45,960 nucleotides of DNA, from positions 1 to 45,960 of the forward strand of contig NZ_QOLB01000073.1 in NCBI RefSeq assembly GCF_003333265.1, read 5' to 3'. Under the pieces are notes generated by a model. That model searched no databases, was not told the DNA's origin, and saw nothing but the letters and a program-made list of their open reading frames with translations. This document shows positions 17,772 to 28,200 of this stretch, in pieces. Position 1 is the first letter of the stretch. The number at the start of each line of letters is the position of its first letter. A program made the position numbers and the translations under genes. This DNA comes from Candidatus Halocynthiibacter alkanivorans. GTDB lineage: Bacteria; Pseudomonadota; Alphaproteobacteria; Rhodobacterales; Rhodobacteraceae.

Positions 17772-20033
17772 TTAGCCGCATTTGGAATGGCCGCAGCTGC
17801 CACAGGTCATGCAGCCTTCAACCATACGCATGTCATAGCCGCCACATGAGGGGCAGGCTTTGCCTTTGGGCGCACCGACCTGAACAACTTCCGCCTTAGG
17901 ATCTGTCTTCAGCCCCATGCCTTCGCCTTCGATAAAGCCGATGTTGACCAGGTGATGTTCGATCACGCCGCCAATCGCCGCCAGAATCGAGGGGATATAT
18001 TTACCCTGCATCCACGCACCGCCACGGGGATCAAACACCGCTTTAAGCTCTTCAACCACAAAGGAAATATCACCGCCACGCCGGAACACTGCCGAAATCA
18101 TCCGGGTCAGAGCGACGGTCCAGGCGAAATGCTCCATGTTCTTGGAATTGATGAAGACTTCAAACGGACGACGGCGGCCACCAACGATAATATCGTTCAC
18201 GGTCAGATAGATTGCGTGCTCCGAATCAGGCCATTTCAGCTTGTAGGTCTGGCCTTCCAGCGACTGCGGACGATCCAGCGGCTCTGCCAGGTAGATCACA
18301 TCGGCACCGGCATCGACTTCCGGCGTTTTTTCGCTGGCTTCGTTCACCGAAAGCACAGAGCCGGTCACATCATTGGGGCGGTAGGTGGTGCAGCCCTTAC
18401 AGCCGCTGTCCCAGGCTTCCATATAGACCGATTTGAAGTCATCAAAACTGATGTCTTCCGGGCAGTTGATGGTCTTGGAGATCGAACTGTCGACCCATTT
18501 CTGCGCCGCCGCCTGCATGCGTACATGATCCAGAGGTGCCAGGGTCTGCGCATTGGTGAAATAGTCGGGAAGCTCCACATCGCCGAATTTCTCGCGCCAC
18601 ATCTGCACCGCGTAGTCAACGACCTCTTCTTCAGTGCGCGAGCCGTCTTTCTGCAGCACTTTGCGGGTATAAGCATAGGCAAACACCGGCTCGATGCCCG
18701 AGGACACATTGCCCGCATAAAGGCTGATGGTGCCGGTGGGCGCGATTGAGGTCAGCAGCGCGTTGCGGATGCCGTTTTTGCGGATGGCCTTTTTGACTGA
18801 CTCATCCATCAGCTGCATCGAGCCGCTGTTCAGATAGGCGTCGGTATCCAGCAGCGGGAAAGCGCCTTTTTCGGCCGCCAGATCAGAGGAGGCCAGGTAA
18901 GAAGCGGTGGCGATCTGGTGCAACCAGCGTTCGGTCAGTGCCGCCGCTTCGACAGAACCATAGCGGCTGCCGACCATCAAAAGCGCATCCGCAAGACCGG
19001 TGACACCAAGGCCGATACGGCGCTTGGCATGGGCTTCACGCTCCTGGGCGGGCAGCGGGAAACGCGACGCATCCACCACATTGTCCATCATCCTCACCGC
19101 GGTGGCGACCAGATCGCCCAGCAGTTTCTCGTCCAGATCCGCGCCCTTTTCAAAGGGGCGGTCCACCAGACGTGCGAGGTTGATCGAGCCCAGCAGACAG
19201 GCACCATAGGGTGGCAGCGGCTGCTCCCCACAGGGGTTGGTGGCGGCGATGTCTTCGCAATAGTTCAGATTGTTCATCTGGTTGATACGGTCGATGAAAA
19301 TCACGCCCGGCTCAGCGTAATCATAGGTGCCCTGCATGATCTGGTTCCACAGATCCAGCGCCTTCACGGTCTGGTACACGCGGCCGTCAAATATCAGGTC
19401 CCAGCTGGCATCTGCCTTGACCGCTTCCATGAACGGGTCGGTAATCAGCACCGAAACATTGAACATGCGCAGCCGCGCCGCATCGGATTTCGCGGTGATA
19501 AAGTCAAGGATATCGGGGTGGTCACAGCGCATGGTCGCCATCATCGCGCCGCGGCGCGAACCGGCAGACATGATGGTACGGCACATTGCGTCCCAGACAT
19601 CCATAAAGGACAGCGGACCAGAGGCATCTGCCGCCACGCCTTTCACATCCGCGCCTTTGGGCCGGATGGTGGAGAAATCATAGCCGATGCCGCCGCCCTG
19701 CTGCATGGTCAGAGCCGCTTCTTTCAGCATGTCAAAAATGCCGCCCATGGAATCGGGAATGGTGCCCATCACAAAACAGTTGAACAGCGTCACGGCGCGC
19801 CCGGTTCCGGCGCCGGCGGTGATACGGCCTGCGGGCAGGAATTTAAAATCCTCCAGCGCGGCGTAGAATTTATCTTCCCACTCAGCCGGCTTTTTCTCGA
19901 CCTTTGCAAGCGCGCGTGCAATGCGGCGCCAGCTGTCTTCCACGGTCTGATCCACCGCCGTGCCATCGGCATTTTTCAGGCGGTATTTCATATCCCAGAT
20001 CTGTTCAGCAATCGGTGCAGCAAAGCGAGTCAT
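17772..20033 (-). CDS. nrdJ: Adenosylcobalamin-dependent (class II) ribonucleotide reductase
   Basis: This 753-residue oxygen-independent enzyme reduces ribonucleotides to deoxyribonucleotides, using B12 to make the thiyl radical. NPCGEQPL gives the radical cysteine C268 flanked by N266 and E270. C279 in GACLLG lies 11 residues later, as expected, and FNCFVMG provides C86, so the full redox triad is present. The C-terminus is a cysteine-rich tail (CPSCGGYDMRMVEGCMTCG, then SCGHSKCG), which shuttles electrons and may bind zinc. No N-terminal ATP-cone is seen. I chose ATG 20033, with GGAT at about 20043-20040, over an ATG at 20045. No cobalamin riboswitch is visible upstream. Confidence 0.94.
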   Translation of the reverse strand: MTRFAAPIAEQIWDMKYRLKNADGTAVDQTVEDSWRRIARALAKVEKKPAEWEDKFYAALEDFKFLPAGRITAGAGTGRAVTLFNCFVMGTIPDSMGGIFDMLKEAALTMQQGGGIGYDFSTIRPKGADVKGVAADASGPLSFMDVWDAMCRTIMSAGSRRGAMMATMRCDHPDILDFITAKSDAARLRMFNVSVLITDPFMEAVKADASWDLIFDGRVYQTVKALDLWNQIMQGTYDYAEPGVIFIDRINQMNNLNYCEDIAATNPCGEQPLPPYGACLLGSINLARLVDRPFEKGADLDEKLLGDLVATAVRMMDNVVDASRFPLPAQEREAHAKRRIGLGVTGLADALLMVGSRYGSVEAAALTERWLHQIATASYLASSDLAAEKGAFPLLDTDAYLNSGSMQLMDESVKKAIRKNGIRNALLTSIAPTGTISLYAGNVSSGIEPVFAYAYTRKVLQKDGSRTEEEVVDYAVQMWREKFGDVELPDYFTNAQTLAPLDHVRMQAAAQKWVDSSISKTINCPEDISFDDFKSVYMEAWDSGCKGCTTYRPNDVTGSVLSVNEASEKTPEVDAGADVIYLAEPLDRPQSLEGQTYKLKWPDSEHAIYLTVNDIIVGGRRRPFEVFINSKNMEHFAWTVALTRMISAVFRRGGDISFVVEELKAVFDPRGGAWMQGKYIPSILAAIGGVIEHHLVNIGFIEGEGMGLKTDPKAEVVQVGAPKGKACPSCGGYDMRMVEGCMTCGSCGHSKCG

Positions 20034-20490
20034 TCGGTCATCCATTCAGCGAGTCGTCAGTTTGTTCAGAGCGCTGTTTACCCAGGCCGGTCGCGTCGGG
20101 CAATGGGGCAGCGCCGCAAATCTCACCACATCATATGGGGTGAAAATGCGGGTCGGACAGTAAATATAGTATATTTCCACCCATCCGTCGATATGTTTGC
20201 GCCTCCAATGCGCCTTGAGAGCTGTTTCGGGCGCATGAGGCGGCGATTCACCGCCGTTAAGATTAATCTGAATAATGTACATTTTCCGGCGGGATCTTGC
20301 CGGGACCGGAGACAAAAGACGAACACCCTTCTGCCGTCTTTTCTGCACCGCCACCCGTACCATTGCCACGCCCTGCCGGCGAAGACTTGAAGCCAGCCAA
20401 AAATGCGCTAGATTTGCACTCCGGTCCTGGCTGGCAAGTTGCGCAACCGGGGCGGTGAGATGAATATGAGCGATACGGTTGGAGCGAAAT
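20034..20490. other. Divergent intergenic region nrdJ / DUF1489
   Basis: These 457 bases carry no convincing gene: the short open frames lack family resemblance and good starts. They should hold the nrdJ promoter and leader (minus) and the DUF1489 promoter (plus). A perfect inverted repeat is at 20162-20176. A GC hairpin (CCGGC/GCCGG) is at about 20285-20302. I looked for a B12 box on the minus strand and saw none. Confidence 0.6.
20162..20176. promoter_or_regulatory. Inverted repeat AAATATA-G-TATATTT upstream of nrdJ
   Basis: The two 7-base arms are perfect complements around one base, 128 bases upstream of the nrdJ start. It is very AT-rich in a GC-rich region, so it may include a -10 element. 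NrdR boxes are palindromes of similar length with an ACTATATAT-like core; the match is partial only. Candidate operator. Confidence 0.4.
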
Positions 20491-20910
20491 ATGACGGGTC
20501 AGGTCAATCTGATAAAACTCTGCGTTGGCGTAGACAGTGTCGAACAGCTTGAAGCCTGGCAGCATCAGCGCGGCGGTACAAACACCTCTCACACCACCCG
20601 CATGCGCCCCAAGCGCCAGGACGAATTGCTCAACGGCGGCTCCCTTTACTGGGTGATCAAAGGGGTGATCCAGGCCCGCCAGCCGATCCTGGCGCTGGAA
20701 GAGGTGGTGGGCGAGGACGGCAAAACCCGCTGCCGCATCGTGCTGGGCACGCCACTTACCCGTACGCTCGCCGCGCCGCGCCGCCCGTTTCAGGGCTGGC
20801 GCTACCTGAAGCCTGAGGACAGCCCGCCAGACCAGGCCCGCGTGCGTCAGGCCGACAGCGAGCTGCCAGCCGAACTGGCCGCCGCACTGGCCGATATCGG
20901 GCTGCGCTAA
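20491..20910 (+). CDS. DUF1489 family protein
   Basis: This 139-residue cytosolic protein begins MTGQVNLIKLCVGVDSVEQL and contains SLYWVIKGVIQARQPIL, the signature core of DUF1489, a family of alphaproteobacterial proteins with no known role. An internal GWRYLKPEDSPPD near residue 107 is also typical. I chose ATG 20491 because GGAG lies at 20481-20484; an in-frame TTG at 20479 would add four residues. It is convergent with hisG, with about 390 bases in between. Confidence 0.85.
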   Translation: MTGQVNLIKLCVGVDSVEQLEAWQHQRGGTNTSHTTRMRPKRQDELLNGGSLYWVIKGVIQARQPILALEEVVGEDGKTRCRIVLGTPLTRTLAAPRRPFQGWRYLKPEDSPPDQARVRQADSELPAELAAALADIGLR

Positions 20911-21241
20911 GGTCCGGATTGCAGTCGTCTTTGATGGCTGAACGCCGGGATCAAGGCGCAGGAAACGGACATGGCGACACCGCGGACTGGTTTCGCCTGC
21001 CCGCCCCTGCCGACAGGCTTCCCTTGCAACCCTCGCCGCACGCGAGTCCGACGCAAAGCCCGGCACAAAGCACCGGGCCGATCCTCAATAGCTGCGCCTG
21101 TCCGGCGACTGAAAATCATCAAGCCTCCTGGCGCAACACACCGAGCGCAGCGAGGCGCGGCCCAACGCTTTGCGTCTCATCTCTGATGTGGCGCCAAAGG
21201 GGCGGGAGCCTGCCGCCGTCCGCAACCTCCCCGATACCAAT
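20911..21241. other. 330-base gap between DUF1489 and hisG without a recognised gene
   Basis: No conserved protein is seen. The only feature of note is a minus-strand frame of 70 codons (21119 to 20907) that begins ATGATTTTCAGTCGC, with AGGAGG at 21129-21124 four bases upstream. Its product would be Arg-rich and unlike any family I know, so I do not call it a gene with confidence. The rest looks like ordinary GC-rich spacer. Confidence 0.5.
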
Positions 21242-21270
21242 AAAAAAGGCGCCCCGCGGAGGAGCGCCTT
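21242..21270 (-). terminator. Rho-independent terminator of hisG
   Basis: On the minus strand AAGGCGC (21270-21264) pairs with GCGCCTT (21252-21246), followed by a run of T. It lies 31 bases after the hisG stop and ends the hisS-hisZ-hisG operon. Confidence 0.85.
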
Positions 21271-21301
21271 AATTCAGTCTGACCCCGGGCCGCTTCCGTC
21301 A

Positions 21302-22000
21302 TCAGCCGCTGAGACCGAGCTTTTCTGCCAGCACCCTGAAATTACCCCGGTCACTGTCGGACCACTGCGCCCGGCGCGATTTAAACAGCGTTGCCTGGCT
21401 CTTGTGCACCACCGCGCCCGAAAGTATTTTCAGGTGGTTGGCGCGCAGCGTTTCCCCGGTCGAGGTGATATCGGCCACCGCTTCGGCAGTCAGGTTTTTC
21501 ACTGTGCCCTCTGTGGCGCCCTGGCTGTCCACCAGCTGATAATCAGCCACCCCGTTGGCGCGCAGATATTCGCGCACCAGGTGGTGATATTTGGTGGCAA
21601 TGCGCAGGCGGAACCCGTGTTCGGCCCGGAACGAAGCCGCCACCGCATCCAGATCGTCAAGTGTTTCCACATCGGCCCAGCATTTGGGCACCGCGATGAT
21701 CAGATCCGCATGGCCAAAGCCCAGCAACGCCATTTCCGTCACCTGTTCCTGCCACAGCGCCAGCTTGTCGCGCACCAGATCCGAACCCGTCACCCCCATA
21801 TGGATCCGGCCCGCGGCCAGTTCACGAGGGATTTCCGAGGCCGACAGCAGCACCAGTTCCAGCCCGTCTACACCTTCGACGGCCGCAGCATATTCGCGCT
21901 CCGAGCCGGTGCGGCGCAAACTCACACCGCGTTCCCCGAACCAGTCAAAGGTCTTTTCCATCAGCCGACCCTTAGAGGGCACCCCAAGTTTGATTGTCAT
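21302..22000 (-). CDS. hisG: ATP phosphoribosyltransferase catalytic subunit, short form
   Basis: This 232-residue enzyme starts histidine synthesis by joining ATP and PRPP. It begins MTIKLGVPSKGRLMEKTFDWF. The region GATEGTVKNLTAEAVADITSTGETL is the PRPP-binding signature near the end of the catalytic core. The C-terminal regulatory ACT-like domain of long HisG is absent, so this is the short form that depends on HisZ. The start overlaps hisZ by 4 bases. Feedback by histidine would therefore act through the HisZ-HisG complex. Confidence 0.94.
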   Translation of the reverse strand: MTIKLGVPSKGRLMEKTFDWFGERGVSLRRTGSEREYAAAVEGVDGLELVLLSASEIPRELAAGRIHMGVTGSDLVRDKLALWQEQVTEMALLGFGHADLIIAVPKCWADVETLDDLDAVAASFRAEHGFRLRIATKYHHLVREYLRANGVADYQLVDSQGATEGTVKNLTAEAVADITSTGETLRANHLKILSGAVVHKSQATLFKSRRAQWSDSDRGNFRVLAEKLGLSG

Positions 22001-23130
22001 TGGCTCAGCCCTCCTTTGCCTGCCGCGTAATGATCGCCGGTACCGGTAAGCCCGCCAAGTTCAAGCACCTGCGCCGGACGGATCACCCCGCCCACTGCCG
22101 GAATTTCGCTGCCCTGGCCCAGCACTTTTGTCAGCGCATCATAACGTCCGCCGCTGCCAACGGGCGGCAGGTCAGGACGCGTCGGTGCGTAAAATCCAAA
22201 GACAAACCCGTCATAATATTCCATCGAGCTGCGGCCATAGCTGGTCTCAAACGCGAGATTCTCCACATCCACCCCAAGCGCATCCATCGCATCCAGACGG
22301 GCGGCAAGCGCCGAAACGGCGGGTGAGATCGCCGGCATATCCACCGCAATATCGCGCAGGTTGGACAACACATGGGGCGCGGTTTCGCGCAGCGCCAGAA
22401 TGTCATCCAGCAGTGCCATTTCAGTATCGGAGATCGGATCGGTCGCCGCGTCTTCACGCAGCGAGTCATAACGCAGTGCCACCTCAGCAACTGAGCGCAA
22501 CCCGACATGGGGTGTGCCCTCCATCGCCGCCGCATTGTTTACGGTACGCTCCAACATCAGCTCGCGCTGCGCGGTGCCTTGCGTGCTGTAGCGTTTCAGC
22601 AGGCTGCGGAAACGGCGCGGCCGCCAGATGTGGCGCAACAGTGCCGCCTTGCGCCGGTCGGTGGTTTTCAGCCCGGTGATCGCAGCTTTGAGAATGCCGA
22701 TGTCACCGGTGGCGGCGCGCAGCTTCAGAGGCGCCAGCAGATCGGCGAACAGCGCAAACACTTCTGCATCTGAGGCGGCGGCATTGTCGCGCTCAAACAC
22801 CTCATAGCCGACCTGGATATATTCATGGGCGCGTTCGGGCGCGTCTTCCTGACGGCGGAACACTTCACCGGCATAGGCGTAGCGCGCCGGATCGGCCCCG
22901 TGCTGCATATGCATCTGCACCACAGGCACGGTGAAATCCGGCCGCAGCATCTGCTCGCCACGCCAGGCGTCTGACGTCACATAGGCGCGGCCCCGGATGT
23001 CTTCGCCATAGAGATCAAGCAGCACATCCGCCGGCTGCAGAATGTCGGCTTCCACCGCGGTGGCCCCGGCCTGTTCAAACCGGGCCAGCAGCCGTGCGGC
23101 CTCGGCCCGGATATCGGCTTTGGAAATCAT
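21997..23130 (-). CDS. hisZ: ATP phosphoribosyltransferase regulatory subunit (HisS paralogue)
   Basis: This 377-residue class II aminoacyl-tRNA-synthetase-like protein has lost aminoacylation and activates short HisG, giving histidine feedback. The motif 2 equivalent is YAYAGEVFRRQED, and the motif 3 equivalent is PVGSGGRYDALTKVLGQG. SYGRSSMEYYDGFVFGFY is typical of HisZ. The anticodon-binding domain of HisS is missing. Its start overlaps the hisS stop by one base and its stop overlaps hisG by four, so all three are read from one message. Confidence 0.92.
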   Translation of the reverse strand: MISKADIRAEAARLLARFEQAGATAVEADILQPADVLLDLYGEDIRGRAYVTSDAWRGEQMLRPDFTVPVVQMHMQHGADPARYAYAGEVFRRQEDAPERAHEYIQVGYEVFERDNAAASDAEVFALFADLLAPLKLRAATGDIGILKAAITGLKTTDRRKAALLRHIWRPRRFRSLLKRYSTQGTAQRELMLERTVNNAAAMEGTPHVGLRSVAEVALRYDSLREDAATDPISDTEMALLDDILALRETAPHVLSNLRDIAVDMPAISPAVSALAARLDAMDALGVDVENLAFETSYGRSSMEYYDGFVFGFYAPTRPDLPPVGSGGRYDALTKVLGQGSEIPAVGGVIRPAQVLELGGLTGTGDHYAAGKGGLSQ

Positions 23131-24623
23131 CAGCCTTCGCCTTCCAGAATTTGGCGCACCCTGGCAACCATCTCAGCGCGCGGCACCTCATATTGCGACG
23201 GGCGCTCTTTCCACTCTTCCAGCGTTGCGTTTTCAGCGATTTTGGCGCCCAGCACCAGGTCTTTGATCTGCACCATGTCCCGCTCTTTTTCGTCGCCGCC
23301 CTGGATGATCGCCACCTGAGAGCCGCGTTTGTCGGCGTATTTCAACTGATTGCCAAAGTTCTTCGGATTGCCCAGATAGACTTCCGAACGGATACCGGCA
23401 TTGCGCAGTTCGGTGACAATTTCCATGTAGTCCGCCATGCGGTCCCGGTCCATCACCGTGACCACGACCGGACCTGGCGCCTCTTTGCCGGCGCGGCCCT
23501 TGGCACGCAGTGCTGCCAGCAGACGGTCCACCCCGATAGAAACACCGGTGGCCGGCACCGACTGGCCGGTGAAACGCTTCACCAGGTCGTCATAACGGCC
23601 ACCACCAGCGACGGAGCCAAACTGACGCGGCCGGCCTTTTTCGTCCTGCACTTCAAATGTCAGTTCCGCCTCATAGACCGGACCAGTGTAATAGCCCAGG
23701 CCGCGTACAACGGACGGGTCAATTTCAACGCGGTCAGAGCCATAGCCGCCCGCCGCCATCAGTTCTGCGATGGTTTCCAGCTCATTGACGCCTTCTGCGC
23801 CAATCACAGAGCCTTGCACCAGCTCATGCAGCCGCGCCACGGTGGCGGCCCCGCTGTCGCGTTTTGCTGCCATAAAGCCCATCACGATCTGCGCCTGCTC
23901 GTCCGACAGGCCGGCGCCTTTGGTGAAATCACCCGACACATCTTCGCGCCCGGCACCCAGCAGCGCCAGAACCCCGTCATGGCCCAGCCGGTCCAGCTTG
24001 TCGATGGCGCGCAATACGATGCCACGCTCATGTTCGAATTTTGTCGGATCAGACGCGTCCAGCACCCCGGCCACTTCCATCACCCCATTCAGAACCTTGC
24101 GGTTGTTGACGCGTACGATGTAGTCGCCGCGCGAAATACCCACCGCCTCGAGCGTGTCCGACAGCATCGAACAGATCTCTGCGTCTGCCGCGACTGACGG
24201 CGCACCGACAGTGTCCGCATCACATTGATAAAACTGACGGAAGCGGCCAGGACCGGGTTTTTCATTGCGCCAGACAGGCCCCATCGTATAGCGACGGTAA
24301 GGACTTGGCAGATCATTGCGGTACTGCGCCGCGACCCGCGCCAGAGGCGCCGTCATATCATAGCGCAGCGCCAGCCAGCCGCTGTCTTCTTCCTGCCAGG
24401 CAAACACACCGTCATTGGGCCGGTCCACATCGGGCAGAAACTTACCCAATGCCTCAACCGTTTCCACCGCCGAGGTCTCCAGCGCGTCAAAGCCATACAG
24501 ATGATAGACCTCTGCGATCTGATCGAGCATGGTCTTACGCTCGCTCACTTCAGAGCCGAAATAATCACGGAAACCCTTTGGCGTGACCGCCTTGGGCCGG
24601 GGTTGTTTCTTCTGCTTGGCCAT
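23130..24623 (-). CDS. hisS: Histidyl-tRNA synthetase
   Basis: This 497-residue cytosolic enzyme charges tRNA-His. Catalytic class II motifs are seen: GFRDYFG near residue 18 (motif 1 region), [29 protein letters not shown] (motif 2 with the ATP-binding arginine) and [13 protein letters not shown] (motif 3). [15 protein letters not shown] is the histidine-binding signature, and a C-terminal anticodon-binding domain is present. The frame is open far upstream, but I chose ATG 24623 ([18 protein letters not shown]), with AAGGAG nine bases ahead. A basic lysine-rich N-terminal tail is common in this group. It leads the operon with hisZ and hisG, linking tRNA charging and histidine synthesis. Confidence 0.95.
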   Translation of the reverse strand: MAKQKKQPRPKAVTPKGFRDYFGSEVSERKTMLDQIAEVYHLYGFDALETSAVETVEALGKFLPDVDRPNDGVFAWQEEDSGWLALRYDMTAPLARVAAQYRNDLPSPYRRYTMGPVWRNEKPGPGRFRQFYQCDADTVGAPSVAADAEICSMLSDTLEAVGISRGDYIVRVNNRKVLNGVMEVAGVLDASDPTKFEHERGIVLRAIDKLDRLGHDGVLALLGAGREDVSGDFTKGAGLSDEQAQIVMGFMAAKRDSGAATVARLHELVQGSVIGAEGVNELETIAELMAAGGYGSDRVEIDPSVVRGLGYYTGPVYEAELTFEVQDEKGRPRQFGSVAGGGRYDDLVKRFTGQSVPATGVSIGVDRLLAALRAKGRAGKEAPGPVVVTVMDRDRMADYMEIVTELRNAGIRSEVYLGNPKNFGNQLKYADKRGSQVAIIQGGDEKERDMVQIKDLVLGAKIAENATLEEWKERPSQYEVPRAEMVARVRQILEGEG

Positions 24624-24786
24624 CGCATGTGGCTCCTTCAAGGTCTTTATCCAGGCAGGCTTCGCATAGCCCAAGGCGACACCAGGGGCAAGGTGGCAGC
24701 GCCCGCAGCGCAGCAATGCGGCGATTTGACGTGCATTCCGCCGCGTCTTTTCATATGGGGGAGGCCAGATACAAAGGAGTTCAGCG

Positions 24787-24996
24787 ATGTCAGAGACCCG
24801 GATCACCGCGCTGGAAGAACAGATCGCCCATCTCAGCCGGGCGGTGGATGACCTGTCCGAGATCGTGGCGCGGCAGGAAAATGAGCTGGAACTGGCGACC
24901 CGCAGGCTGGGCATGCTGATGCAACGCGAGGCCCACCGCGAGATGGACGGTGGCGGTTCGGTGCCGCTGGCCGATCAGCGCCCGCCGCACTGGTAG
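24787..24996 (+). CDS. slyX: SlyX family protein
   Basis: This 69-residue protein begins [24 protein letters not shown], a heptad-rich helix, and ends with PPHW, the conserved SlyX tail. SlyX forms short coiled coils; its role is unknown. An AAGGAG at 24773-24778 places the start. The gene is divergent from hisS, with 163 bases in between, and is followed by about 280 bases without a gene before the convergent dnaE stop. Confidence 0.88.
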   Translation: MSETRITALEEQIAHLSRAVDDLSEIVARQENELELATRRLGMLMQREAHREMDGGGSVPLADQRPPHW

Positions 24997-25274
24997 AACT
25001 GGCGCCATACCGCCCCGTGGTCCCCTGGTGCCACAGTGGCAGGGGCGGTAACCGCGCCGCTGCACGCGGCCTCTGCCGTCACAACGGCGATGGGGAGACG
25101 CACAGCCCTCCCCCTGCGGCACGCCGGGCTGCGGGGCTTCAGATGGAGCGCCTTCAGACCGGGCGGCATCAGACCGCAGGTTTTCAGACGGCGATCTTCT
25201 GGCAGAGGCATTTTCTCGCAGCATGACCTTCTGGCCGCGGGCGTTTCCGGCGGCGGCGCTTTTCGGCGGCAGGT

Positions 25275-28200
25275 TCAGAATTCCTCCACCATCACCACGC
25301 CCTCGATGCTTTTCACAGCGCTTTTAATCTGCGGGTTCAGCGCGAAATCACCGCCCAGATCCAGCTCGACCTCGCCGGGCAGATCGGGTGACATCAGGCA
25401 CATTGAGACCGGGCCGCGGGCGCGGGTCTTGGCTTCACTGCGCGCCCGCGCCAGCATCTCTGCCACCACCACCACTGCCGAAGCGTCTTCAATCCAGACC
25501 CGCAGCCCGGCGCTGCCTGCATCGGCCACCACCATATCCACCGGCTGCACCGCGCGCGCCAGCAGCTTCAGCTGATCGGCGTCCACCGTGGCTTCCACCG
25601 TCACCACCACATTGGCGCCGGTGGTCAGATGGTCGCGCGCCAGTTCCAGCGTGTCAGAAAAAATGGTGATCTCATAGCCACCGGTCGGATCTGACAGCTG
25701 GGCAAAAGCAAATCGGTTGCCCTTGGCAGATTTGCGTTCCTGACAGCCCGCGACCGTGCCGCTGAGCTTGGCCAGACAGGCGCCTTTCTGCGCGGCCATC
25801 ACTTCCAGCTCTGCCAGGGTCAGCACTTTCTTGCGCTTCAGCGCCGGCATGTAATCGTCCAGCGGATGGCCCGACAGGTAGAAACCCACCGCCTTGTATT
25901 CTTCCGCCAGCCGTTCGGCGGCCAGCCAGTCATTGACCTGGGTCATGCGCGGCTCGGGCAGGTCATCGCCCGCCTCGCCAAACAGCGACACCTGGTTGGA
26001 ATTGCGCTGCTCATGCACCGCGGCGGAATAGGCCACCAGCCCGTCGAGACTGGAGAACACCCGTTTACGGTTGGGGTCGAGCTGGTCAAAGGCACCGGCG
26101 CGGGCCAGCATTTCCATCGGCCGTTTGCCCACCCGTTTCAGATCAGCACGCCGCGCCAGATCATAGAGGCTGGCAAAAGCACGATCACCGCGCGCGTCCA
26201 CAATCAGCTGCATCGCTTCGCCGCCGACGTTTTTCAGCGCCCCCAGCCCATAGACCAGATCGCCGTCTTTGGTGAAAAACGTCGATTTAGACCGGTTCAC
26301 GCAGGGTGGGATGATGGTCAGGCCCAGACCGTCACGCTCTGTCGAGCGCATCACCTCATTGGCATAGACTGACAGTTTGTCGGTCAGGTGAATATCGCAG
26401 TTCATCACCCCGGCCATGAATTCTACCGGGTGGTTCGCCTTGAGCCAGCCGGTCTGATAGCTGACCACCGCATAGGCGGCGGCGTGGGATTTGTTAAAGC
26501 CGTAGTTGGCGAATTTTTCCAGCAGATCGAAAACCTCAGTGGCTTTCTTTTTTGGCACCCCGTTATCGGCCGCGCCCTTCTCAAACTTTGGCCGTTCGGC
26601 GTCCATCGCCTCTTTGATCTTTTTACCCATAGCGCGGCGCAGCAGGTCGGCGCCGCCCAGCGAATAGCCCGCCATCACCTGGGCGATCTGCATCACCTGT
26701 TCCTGGTAAACAATAATGCCCTGGGTTTCGGCCAGAATATGGTCAATCAGCGGATGCACTGATTCCAGTTTCTTGGTGCCGTTTTTCACCTGACAATAGG
26801 TCGGGATGTTTTCCATCGGACCGGGACGATAGAGCGCCACCAGCGCCACGATGTCCTCGATACAGGTCGGTTTCATCTGCCGCAGCGCATCCATCATGCC
26901 GGTGGATTCCACCTGGAACACGGCGATAGTGCGGGCGTCGGAATAAAGTTTGTAGGTGACATCGTCATCCAGCGGGATGGCGTTAATTTCGTTGACCGCG
27001 CCCTCGGGCGGCTCGTACAGCGTGGTGCCATCCGCCGCCTGGTGCAGATCGCGGCCGCCGGCGCGGACCTGATCCACGGCATTTTGAATCACCGTCAGGG
27101 TCTTCAGACCCAGAAAGTCGAACTTGACCAGGCCGGCCTGTTCCACCCATTTCATATTGAACTGGGTGGCGGGCATGTCCGAGCGCGGATCCTGATACAG
27201 CGGCACCAGCTCATCAATCGGCCGGTCGCCGATCACCACACCGGCGGCGTGGGTTGACGCGTTGCGCAGCAGGCCTTCGACCTGCATGCCATAATCCAGC
27301 AGCCGCTTCACCACCTCTTCATTTTTGGCCGCGAAGCGCAGCCGTTCTTCCTGGTCCAGCGCTTCGCGGATCGACACCGGTTTCACACCTTCGACCGGGA
27401 TCATTTTGGACAGGGCGTCGACCTGACCATAGGACATCTGCAACACGCGCCCGATGTCACGCACCGCCGCTTTGGACAGCAGCGCGCCGAAGGTGATAAT
27501 CTGGCCAACTTTGTCGCGACCATATTTCTCCTGCACATAGCGGATCACCTCTTCGCGGCGGTCCATGCAAAAATCGATGTCGAAATCCGGCATCGACACC
27601 CGTTCCGGGTTCAGGAAACGTTCAAACAGCAGCGAATAGCGCAGCGGGTCAAGGTCGGTGACGGTCAGCGCATAGGCCACCAGCGAGCCCGCACCCGAGC
27701 CCCGGCCCGGCCCGACCGGAATGCCCTGATCTTTGCCCCATTTGATAAAGTCGGCCACGATCAGAAAATATCCGGGAAAGCCCATGCCTTCGATGATATC
27801 GAGCTCAAAATCCAGCCGCGCCTGGTAGTCTTCCAGCGACACCGCATGGGGGATCACCGCCAACCGGTCCTGCAGACCTTTGTTGGCCTGACGGCGCAGT
27901 TCCACCACTTCGTCATCGGCGAACTTGGGCAGGATCGGGTCGCGGCGATAGGCTTTGAAGGCGCAGCGCCTGGCGATTTCCACCGTGCTCTCAATCGCTT
28001 CCGGCAGATCGGCAAACAGGGCGATCATTTCCTCAGGCGTTTTGAAATAATGCTGCGGCGTCAGCCGGCGGCGGTCAGCCTGCTGATCGACATAGGCGCC
28101 ATCGGCGATACAGATCAGCGCATCATGGGCCTCATACATGTCCGTTTTGGGGAAATAGACATTGTTGGTGGCGACCAGCGGGATCTCCATCGCATAGGCC

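Noticed and set aside
20034-20490. Cobalamin riboswitch upstream of nrdJ
   Set aside because: I looked for a B12-box-like sequence and the expected paired elements on the minus strand and did not find them. A covariance-model search would settle it.
24997-25274. Small genes between slyX and dnaE
   Set aside because: Several short frames, but none with a family match or consistent start; the space also shows no clear terminator.
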